Shown piece after piece: positions 1-5,531 of a DNA stretch of 6,489 nucleotides. Position numbers and translations under genes: made by a program. The notes under the pieces are model-generated. The model ran no database searches, was not told the origin of the DNA, and was given only the letters and a program-made list of their open reading frames with translations. The number at the start of each line of letters is the position of its first letter. Positions within the stretch are counted from its first letter, which is position 1. The DNA is from Brevundimonas sp. UBA7635 (lineage in GTDB: Bacteria; Pseudomonadota; Alphaproteobacteria; Caulobacterales; Caulobacteraceae): NCBI GenBank assembly GCA_002483865.1, contig DLIT01000165.1, positions 1,614 to 8,102 on the forward strand. The letters are read 5' to 3'.

Positions 1-708
1 GTTCTCGATCGAGCAGATGATGATGCAGTTGTCCGCCTTGTCGCGGACGACTTCCATTTCATACTCTTTCCAGCCCAGCACCGACTCTTCGATCAGCACT
101 TCGGTGGTCGGCGACAGGTCGAGGCCGCGCTCGACGATCTCGTGGAACTCCTCGACATTGTAGGCGATGCCGCCGCCGGTACCCGCCAGGGTGAAGGACG
201 GGCGGATGATGGCCGGCAGGCCGACGAAGGCCAGGGCGTCGTCGGCTTCCTCGATGTGGTGGATGGCGCGCGAGCGGGGGCTTTCCAGACCCAGCTTGTC
301 CATGGCGTCGCGGAATTTCTGGCGGTCCTCGGCCTTGTCGATGACCTCGGCCTTGGCGCCGATCATCTCGACGCCGTGGCGGGCCAGGGCACCGGAGGAT
401 TCAAGCGCCAGCGCCGTGTTCAGCGCGGTCTGGCCGCCCATGGTCGGCAGGAGCGCGTCAGGGCGTTCCTTGGCAATGATCTTTTCGACCATCTCCGGCG
501 TGATGGGCTCGATATAGGTGGCGTCGGCCACCTCCGGGTCCGTCATGATGGTGGCCGGGTTCGAGTTCACCAGAATGACGCGATAGCCCTCGGCCTTCAG
601 CGCCTTACAGGCCTGAACGCCCGAATAGTCGAACTCACAGGCCTGACCGATGACGATCGGACCTGCACCGATGATCAGAATGGACTGGATGTCTGTACGT
701 TTAGGCAT
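1..708 (-). CDS. carB: Carbamoyl-phosphate synthetase large subunit, N-terminal part (3' end outside the window)
   Basis: CarB uses ammonia from the glutaminase subunit CarA, bicarbonate and two ATP to make carbamoyl phosphate in the cytoplasm, feeding pyrimidine and arginine synthesis. The 236 visible codons start [20 protein letters not shown] and run in register with E. coli CarB (about 1073 residues), so roughly the first fifth is present. Seen: the pre-ATP-grasp domain (about 1-127) with [29 protein letters not shown] and [11 protein letters not shown], then the start of the first ATP-grasp domain (carboxy-phosphate site) with KAEDR129, IIR169[12 protein letters not shown] and E208/E215 in the EES..GWKEYE region. 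These match the ATP-binding residues known from E. coli. Ala175 stands where E. coli has Gly, which looks neutral. The ATG at 706-708 fits the family start, but its Shine-Dalgarno is weak. An RraB-like gene ends 9 bases upstream on the same strand, suggesting co-transcription and perhaps translational coupling. carA is not in the window. Identification is near certain. Confidence 0.98.
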   Translation of the reverse strand, partial: MPKRTDIQSILIIGAGPIVIGQACEFDYSGVQACKALKAEGYRVILVNSNPATIMTDPEVADATYIEPITPEMVEKIIAKERPDALLPTMGGQTALNTALALESSGALARHGVEMIGAKAEVIDKAEDRQKFRDAMDKLGLESPRSRAIHHIEEADDALAFVGLPAIIRPSFTLAGTGGGIAYNVEEFHEIVERGLDLSPTTEVLIEESVLGWKEYEMEVVRDKADNCIIICSIEN

Positions 709-717
709 CGGCGTTAC

Positions 718-993
718 TCAGCTCACGACCACGCACTCCCAGCCCTCGTAGTCGAGCTGGAAGGCCGTGGCCCAGGATTGCATCATGGCCGACACAGGCG
801 CGAAAGACGCCTCGTCGACCGGCATTGTAGTTTCCAGAACGGTCATATCGCCCTGGCCCCGCGTCAGGAAACCCGCACGGCGCGCCACTTCGCACAGATC
901 GCCGTGCAGATCCTCATCACCATAGAAATAGAACAGGGTATGACGCGGGGTGATCCCGCTGTCGCCCTTTTCAGCCAGGGCAGCGCGCACCAT
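718..993 (-). CDS. RraB-like protein (ribonuclease E inhibitor RraB family)
   Basis: A small cytoplasmic protein, 91 residues from the chosen start. Seen: HTLFYFYGDED (about 18-28), a central segment LETTMPVDEASFAPV, and a C-terminal AFQLDYEGWECVVV. The latter matches the RraB signature, where E. coli RraB has EYDGWGTYF. In E. coli RraB binds RNase E and modulates mRNA decay; that role is known for the family and only inferred here. The ATG at 991-993 has a good Shine-Dalgarno (AAGGA, 4 bases away; GAGGA, 10 bases away). However, the in-frame residues just upstream (TYHEEKDTMVRAALAEKGDSG) also resemble the E. coli N-terminus (EEREETRLIIEELLEDGSD), so the true start may lie further up. Options are a CTG at 1018-1020 preceded by GGAG at 7 bases, or a GTG at 1111-1113. 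The stop is 9 bases before carB, so the two genes probably share a transcript. The family call is fairly sure; the exact start is not. Confidence 0.72.
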   Translation of the reverse strand: MVRAALAEKGDSGITPRHTLFYFYGDEDLHGDLCEVARRAGFLTRGQGDMTVLETTMPVDEASFAPVSAMMQSWATAFQLDYEGWECVVVS

Positions 994-1100
994 GGTGTCC
1001 TTTTCCTCGTGATAGGTCAGCGCAGGTCTCCACGCGCGCGAAAAACCGGACGCAAGGCGGGCCCCGCGACCGATCCGTTCAGGTTGTCGGCTAAGCGGCC

Positions 1101-1129
1101 CGTTTAGAGGCACCTCCCCCCAATGGCAA
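1101..1129 (-). promoter_or_regulatory. Candidate promoter for the RraB-like gene and carB
   Basis: On the minus strand TTGCCA (1124-1129) is followed after 17 bases by TAAACG (1101-1106), a plausible -35/-10 pair. It lies between the receptor's terminator and the RraB-like gene. If real, transcription would begin near 1094, inside the longest possible reading frame, which would rule out the GTG start at 1111-1113. The match is only moderate. The better argument is position: a promoter is needed after the terminator. Confidence 0.3.
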
Positions 1130-1154
1130 GGTCGCCTTAGGTAGGATCGCCAAG

Positions 1155-1186
1155 AAAAAAGGGCGGCCCTTGCGGGACCGCCCTTT
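1155..1186 (-). terminator. Rho-independent terminator of the TonB-dependent receptor gene
   Basis: Bases 1158-1166 (AAAGGGCGG) pair perfectly with 1178-1186 (CCGCCCTTT). The stem extends inward as CCC/GGG around a TTGC loop, with one unpaired A. Read on the minus strand, this 12-bp GC-rich hairpin runs into six U residues (1155-1160) and starts 24 bases after the receptor's stop codon. There is no T-run on the plus-strand side, so it should act only for minus-strand transcription. It separates the receptor from the RraB-like/carB unit. Confidence 0.93.
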
Positions 1187-1209
1187 CCGGCTCGGGATCG
1201 AACCGCGAC

Positions 1210-4200
1210 TTACCACATGCGGTAGTTCAGGCCCACGAAGAAGCGACGGCCATAGGCGTCGTAGTTCGAGTAGATGGTGGTGCCCAGGATGTCGCGCTGT
1301 TCGGCGTCAAACAAGTTCACCACACCGGCGCGCAGGGTCAGGTCGTCACGGACGTTGTAGCGGACCGTGAGATCGTGACGCACGAAGTTGCCGGTATCCA
1401 GCTGATCGGCCAGGCGGCTGTCAGCATTGTTGATGAAGTCGCGTGAACGCACGATGTTCGCGGCGGACTGCCAGTCTGCGGTCCAGTTGACGCTCCAGAT
1501 GTCGTCAGGCTTCCAGGTCAGCGACGACGACAGGCGCACGCGCGGATAGACGCTGGTGCCGCTGAAGCCACCGGCCAGCTCGGTGTAGTCCGACGGATCC
1601 TGCTCGTTCAGGAACTGCTTCTGCTCGATCAGCCATGAACCGTTCAGGCGGTAGTCGAAACGGCCCCAGTTCTTGCCATAGTCCAGCATGTCCCAGGAAT
1701 AGTTTGCACCGAAGTCCAGACCGCGGGTTTCCAGGGCGGCATAGTTGAAGGCGCTCTGGATGAAGCCGCCGATCGGATCGCCCGACGGGGCACCGACGCC
1801 GAACGGAATGTCCGGGTTGTTGCGGAAGATCGAACCGCAGGCATCCATGTTCAGCTCGGCACCGCTGACGCAGTTGGCGGCAATGGTCGGAACCGAGACC
1901 GAGGCGATCACCTGGTCGATGCGGATCTCATAGTAGTCGAGCGACAGGGTCAGGCCCGGGATGACGCGCGGCTGGATGACCGTCGAGAAGGTGAAGGATT
2001 CCGATTCTTCAGGACGCAGGTTGGGGTTGCCGCCCGAGACGCCAGCCAGGCCCGAGGTGTAGTTCGGGTTGAAGTCGTCGGTGTTGGTGGCGGTTTCACC
2101 GGCGAAGTCAAAGGCCAGGCCCTGTTGGCTTGCCAGGGTCGAGCAGTTCTTGATGCGGTTGGCCTTGATTTCCTGGTCGTCCAGGGCCGCGATGTTGGTC
2201 GTGGCGCAGGGGTCAGCGAAGTTGTTGGCGAAGGTCTGGCCGTAGGGCGAGTAGTTCTCGTCCAGGTTCGGCACGCGCACCGAGGTGTTGAAGCTGGTCT
2301 TGAAGGTGATGTCGCGGATCGGGCGGTAAACCAGGTTCACGCCATAGACGTCGACATTGCCCACGGTGGTGTAGTCGGCCCAGCGGTAGGAGCCCGACAG
2401 TTCGGCGTATTCACCCAGCTTGCTGTCGCGGAACAGCGGCACGGACAGCTCGCCGAACAGCTCCTTGGACTCGTAGCTGACCTCGGGGAAGTCGGCACCA
2501 GTGTTCAGGAACAGCAGGCGGTCACCGGCCGAGGCCGAGCGGCCGATGCCCGAGGTGGTTTCCTTGCGCCATTCAGCGCCCAGGGCCAGGCCGATGTTGC
2601 CGGCGCCCCAGAAGTCCCACAGCTCGCTGGACATCGAGGCGATGGCCTGGTGCTGTTCGTTAACGTCCTGGACGCGGACGAAGGCGTCGACATATTCCAG
2701 GGCCTCGGCCGACTGGTTACCAGCGCCGAAGATGTTCAGCGGGGCGCACTGGGCCAGGGACTGGCGGCCGTATTCGGTGTCGGCCAGGTCGCCGCCGCGC
2801 ACCAGGTCAGCCGCAGCCAGGCCCTGGGCGTTCAGCAGGGTCGAACGGCAGACGATGCCGCCCGGCGTGCCCAGGATACCGGCAGTGTCGACCACGGCAT
2901 CGGCCGCCAGGGCCATGCGCTGGCTGTCCACGCCGCGTTCCAGGTTCTCGATTTCAGCCTTGCCGTAGTTGTAGCCGATGTCCCACTTCACGTCCTTGAA
3001 GAAGGCCAGGTCACCGTAATAGCCGTCCAGGCCCAGGCTGTACTGCTGCAGGTCGCGGGTGTTCTTTTGCGAACGCTCGGGGCCAAAGAAGCTGTGGCGG
3101 GCGATCGGCAGGGCGCGGCTTTCGATCAGCTGACCCGGCGAGGTCGCGGTCGGGGCCGAATAGATGTCGACGCGGTTGTTGGCGATCGCATCCTTCAGGT
3201 TCTGCGGCAGGAAGGCGTTGTCATCCCAGCGCAGGTCGAAGGCCGAGGTGCCCCAGATCGAGTTGGTGGCGTTGGCGGCGTAGGAGGTGTTGTCCAGGTC
3301 GACGTCGAAGAAGGTCGGCTGGCCGCGCATGAAGGTTTCTTCGGTGATGTACTTCGCCGAGGCCGTCAGGCGGATGCTGTCGGTGACGTCGAAGCTGGCA
3401 CCGACCTGGTAACGCTGCGATTCCGACGCGGGGATGCGGCTGTAACCGGCGACCTCGCCCAGTGGCATGCCGTCGCCGCCCACGTTGTAGGGACGGTTGA
3501 TCCCGACCGCGCCGACGCGATCGCCGAAGTTGGCTTCGCGGGCCGTGGTGCCGTCAAAGACGAAGGTCTTGCCCGGCATGATGCCGTAGCAGTTCATCGC
3601 GTAGGAGAAGCTGCCGCCCGGGAAGCAGTTCTGATACGGGATGTTCGGGTTGGTCAGGTCGCTGGGACGCTGGATGTTGGCCAGGGTGGTCTGGCCCCAG
3701 GGCAGGATGTCCAGGCGGTTCAGGCCGGTGAACAGCTCGGCATCCAGCAGGCCGTCATAGGGGGCGTTGGTCGGATCGGCGTCAACGCTCAGGCGGGCCG
3801 GGCCGCGGGCGATCCAGTCGATGTCCATGGAATCGACGTTGTCGATCTTCTCCCATTCGGCGTGGCCGTACAGGTTCAGGCGCCCGTCGAGGAAGTTCTT
3901 GCCGATCAGGGCAGAAACGCGGCGCGTGGCTTCGCCATTGTCATTGATCTGGCCGTAGTTGGCATCAATCTCGGCTCCTTCGAAATCCTTCTTCAGGATG
4001 AAGTTCAACACGCCCGAAACGGCGTCGGCACCATAGACCGACGAGGCACCGCCGGTGATGATCTCGACGTTCTGGATCAGCAGGCGCGGCACCGAGTCGA
4101 CGTCAACCGACAGCGAACCGCCCGACGAGCCGACGTGACGCTTGCCGTCCACCAGGGTCAGGGTGCGGTTGGAACCCAGCGAGCGCAGGTTGGCCAGGGA

Positions 4201-4533
4201 CAGGCCGCCCGCGTTCAGGCTCGAACCGGTCGTGTCCGACGGCACGGTCGAGTTTTGCAGGGCCGGGATGGTGGCGAGTTGGTCGATCAGGCTGGTCTGG
4301 CCCGAGGACAGGATCTCTTCCTGGGTGACCTGGATCAGCGGGGTGGGGGCGTTGGCGGCGTTGCGACGCAGGCGCGAGCCCGTGACGACGATCTCGTCAA
4401 GTTGGGAGGCCTCGTCCGACGCTGCGGCAGCCGGAGCTTCCTGGGCCGAAACCTCCTGGGCCAAAGCGGTCGTCGCCACCAGGGTGCTGGCCAGAATGGA
4501 ACTCGCCAACAGGTGGGAGCGGTTGAAACGCAT
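1210..4533 (-). CDS. TonB-dependent outer-membrane receptor, substrate unknown
   Basis: An outer-membrane gated channel, driven by TonB/ExbB/ExbD, that imports a scarce ligand into the periplasm; 1107 residues. Seen: a signal peptide (about 1-25, MRFNRS, hydrophobic core, ALA cleavage motif); a TonB-box-like DEIVVTGSR (46-54); a plug domain (about 60-185) with LIDQLATIPALQ, NRTLTLVDGKR and IITGGASSVYGADAVSGVLNFIL; and a long beta-barrel with GNPNLRPEES (835-844), NLFDAEQ (1073-1079) and a terminal strand FFVGLNYRMW ending in an aromatic residue. The plug style (LGSNRTLxLVDGKR, GGASSVYGADAVSG) fits the large receptor class common in Caulobacterales and sphingomonads. Eight cysteines lie in four close pairs in the barrel. 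The start at 4531-4533 is preferred over the ATG two codons upstream because AAGGA lies 8 bases before it and only 2 before the other. The gene appears monocistronic, with its own upstream region and terminator. Nothing in the sequence or neighbours fixes the ligand, and I saw no convincing Fur box. Confidence 0.96.
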   Translation of the reverse strand: MRFNRSHLLASSILASTLVATTALAQEVSAQEAPAAAASDEASQLDEIVVTGSRLRRNAANAPTPLIQVTQEEILSSGQTSLIDQLATIPALQNSTVPSDTTGSSLNAGGLSLANLRSLGSNRTLTLVDGKRHVGSSGGSLSVDVDSVPRLLIQNVEIITGGASSVYGADAVSGVLNFILKKDFEGAEIDANYGQINDNGEATRRVSALIGKNFLDGRLNLYGHAEWEKIDNVDSMDIDWIARGPARLSVDADPTNAPYDGLLDAELFTGLNRLDILPWGQTTLANIQRPSDLTNPNIPYQNCFPGGSFSYAMNCYGIMPGKTFVFDGTTAREANFGDRVGAVGINRPYNVGGDGMPLGEVAGYSRIPASESQRYQVGASFDVTDSIRLTASAKYITEETFMRGQPTFFDVDLDNTSYAANATNSIWGTSAFDLRWDDNAFLPQNLKDAIANNRVDIYSAPTATSPGQLIESRALPIARHSFFGPERSQKNTRDLQQYSLGLDGYYGDLAFFKDVKWDIGYNYGKAEIENLERGVDSQRMALAADAVVDTAGILGTPGGIVCRSTLLNAQGLAAADLVRGGDLADTEYGRQSLAQCAPLNIFGAGNQSAEALEYVDAFVRVQDVNEQHQAIASMSSELWDFWGAGNIGLALGAEWRKETTSGIGRSASAGDRLLFLNTGADFPEVSYESKELFGELSVPLFRDSKLGEYAELSGSYRWADYTTVGNVDVYGVNLVYRPIRDITFKTSFNTSVRVPNLDENYSPYGQTFANNFADPCATTNIAALDDQEIKANRIKNCSTLASQQGLAFDFAGETATNTDDFNPNYTSGLAGVSGGNPNLRPEESESFTFSTVIQPRVIPGLTLSLDYYEIRIDQVIASVSVPTIAANCVSGAELNMDACGSIFRNNPDIPFGVGAPSGDPIGGFIQSAFNYAALETRGLDFGANYSWDMLDYGKNWGRFDYRLNGSWLIEQKQFLNEQDPSDYTELAGGFSGTSVYPRVRLSSSLTWKPDDIWSVNWTADWQSAANIVRSRDFINNADSRLADQLDTGNFVRHDLTVRYNVRDDLTLRAGVVNLFDAEQRDILGTTIYSNYDAYGRRFFVGLNYRMW

Positions 4534-4541
4534 GAACATGA

Positions 4542-4546
4542 TCCTT
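4542..4546 (-). promoter_or_regulatory. Ribosome binding site deciding the receptor start
   Basis: AAGGA on the minus strand lies 8 bases before the ATG at 4531-4533 but only 2 bases before the in-frame ATG at 4537-4539. Normal spacing therefore favours the downstream ATG, giving a protein beginning MRFNRS rather than MFMRFNRS. Both versions keep the signal peptide. Confidence 0.7.
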
Positions 4547-4575
4547 CGGGGAATACCTACAGGGGTCCCAGAGGC

Positions 4576-4598
4576 AAAATCATGCGCCCAGCGGTCAA
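4576..4598 (-). promoter_or_regulatory. Candidate proximal promoter of the receptor gene
   Basis: On the minus strand TTGACC (4593-4598) closely matches the alphaproteobacterial -35 element. After 11 bases comes GATTTT (4576-4581), a loose match to the Caulobacter-type -10 (GCTANAWC with a 10-14 base spacer). Transcription would start about 35 bases before the receptor's ATG. An alternative distal -10, GCTAAATA at 4718-4725, matches that consensus at all but the last position but lacks a clear -35. I cannot decide between the two. Confidence 0.35.
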
Positions 4599-4654
4599 GA
4601 GTAGCTTAAACGTGGTGGGGTGTATGGGACGCAAAGATGACGGCTTGTTGCGTG

Positions 4655-4675
4655 AATGTTACATAAATGTACATA
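4655..4675. repeat. Two abutting operator-like repeats upstream of the receptor
   Basis: On the plus strand AATGTTACATA (4655-4665) is followed directly by AATGTACATA (4666-4675). Each contains its own palindrome (ATGTTACAT and the perfect ATGTACAT), and the units start 11 bases apart, about one helical turn. This arrangement is typical of paired binding sites for a dimeric regulator. The pair lies about 120-140 bases before the receptor's ATG, within the AT-rich intergenic stretch 4534-4748, where I see no gene. The regulator is unknown. Confidence 0.45.
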
Positions 4676-4748
4676 TAGTGTCTTCATTGTGTTCTGATCA
4701 GGCCCGTAATACGCAGGTATTTAGCTAATATTGTTTGGTATCGACGTT

Positions 4749-5447
4749 TTATCTGGTGATCGTTCGGATCCAGTCCGGAAGTTCCAAAATCTTTGACAGG
4801 CTTACATAACGCGGGTGGTTTTCCGGGGCGTCGGCCAGTTCATGGGTCCAGGTGATCTCGTAGGGAATGTGGCAGGCATAGGCCCCGGCTTCGAGGGCGG
4901 GCAGGACGTCTGATCGCATCGAGTTTCCGGCCATCACCGCCTCGGCCGCGCCGGAACCGTGGCGCTGGAACACGCGGTGATAGGTGCTGCGGTCCTTCTC
5001 CGAGACGATCTCCACCGCCGCGAACAGCTCGCCCAGGCCCGAGGCCGCCAGCTTGCGTTCCTGGTCCATCAGGTCGCCCTTGGTGATCAGGACCAGGCGA
5101 TATTGCTCGACAAGCTCGGCCAGGACCTCATCGACGCCGGGAAGGGTCTCGACCGGGTGGACCAGCATTTCGCGACCGGCGGCCAGAATCTCGCGCACGA
5201 TATGGGGCGGGGCTTCGCCGTCGCACAGCTCCATGGCGGTCTCCAGCATCGACAGGGTGAAGCCCTTGATGCCATAGCCATAGAGGCGAAGATTGCGCCG
5301 CTCGACCTCGGCCAGCCGCTCCATCATCACCGGCTCGTCGGCGTGGTCGCCCAGAAGTTCGGCGAACCGTTTCTGGCTCAGCCGGAAGATGGTCTCATTG
5401 TGCCAGAGGGTGTCGTCGGCATCGAGGCCAATGGTCGTGATGGTCAT
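4749..5447 (-). CDS. HAD-superfamily hydrolase, probable phosphatase
   Basis: A cytoplasmic haloacid-dehalogenase-fold enzyme of 232 residues, the usual size for family members with a helical C1 cap. Seen: motif I LDADDTLWHNE (nucleophile Asp9, general acid Asp11) near the start; a helical cap (about 18-100); motif II LVLITKGD (Thr122); motif III in VSEKD (Lys151); and motif IV AGNSMRSDVLPALEAG (Asp180). It is followed by CHIPYEITWTHE, a stretch I recall from a bacterial subgroup loosely annotated as phosphoglycolate phosphatase or plain HAD hydrolase. The first acidic position of motif IV is Asn175, which appears normal for that subgroup. Members act on small phosphorylated metabolites through a phospho-aspartate intermediate and Mg2+; the substrate here cannot be told. 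The ATG at 5445-5447 is chosen because motif I follows at once and GGAG lies 8 bases upstream. The frame opens further to a TTG at 5559-5561, but that part would overlap the divergent transporter and has no domain sense. No strong terminator follows the stop. Confidence 0.93.
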   Translation of the reverse strand: MTITTIGLDADDTLWHNETIFRLSQKRFAELLGDHADEPVMMERLAEVERRNLRLYGYGIKGFTLSMLETAMELCDGEAPPHIVREILAAGREMLVHPVETLPGVDEVLAELVEQYRLVLITKGDLMDQERKLAASGLGELFAAVEIVSEKDRSTYHRVFQRHGSGAAEAVMAGNSMRSDVLPALEAGAYACHIPYEITWTHELADAPENHPRYVSLSKILELPDWIRTITR

Positions 5448-5531
5448 TTGCAGGGCTCCGTCGGAGGGGCGGGCATAGCACCCCTTCATTCTGTGGGCGA
5501 CGATCGCCTCGTTTGAGTCTATGCCGCAGCC
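5448..5531. promoter_or_regulatory. Divergent intergenic region between the HAD gene and the transporter
   Basis: These 84 bases must hold the start signals of both divergent genes. Seen: GGAG (minus strand, 5456-5459), the Shine-Dalgarno of the HAD gene; a 7-bp inverted repeat GGCATAG (5472-5478) and CTATGCC (5519-5525); and, nested inside it, GGCGA-CGA-TCGCC (5496-5508), able to form a 5-bp hairpin. No clear -35/-10 pair stands out on either strand. The inverted repeat could be a shared operator or simply chance. Confidence 0.4.

Noticed and set aside
142..1107. A 321-codon open frame on the plus strand opposite carB and the RraB-like gene
   Set aside because: It lies antisense to two genes identified by family motifs and shows no domain of its own; it is a compositional shadow.
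994..1154. Attenuator or riboswitch controlling carB
   Set aside because: I looked for a leader peptide, paired hairpins or a pyrimidine-run slippage site upstream of the RraB-like gene and saw nothing convincing.
2125..4728. A very long open frame (867 codons) on the plus strand opposite the receptor gene
   Set aside because: Long stop-free antisense frames are expected opposite GC-rich genes with strong third-position bias. The product is low-complexity (Val, Gly, Ala, Gln and Arg rich) with no recognisable domain, and the minus strand encodes a clear TonB-dependent receptor.
4700..4748. Short hairpin after the HAD gene (AATAC/GTATT around CTGC, near 4707-4720) as a terminator
   Set aside because: Only five AT-rich base pairs and no U-run; too weak to call.
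4959..5516. A 185-codon plus-strand frame opposite the HAD gene
   Set aside because: It is antisense to the HAD motifs and has no family resemblance.
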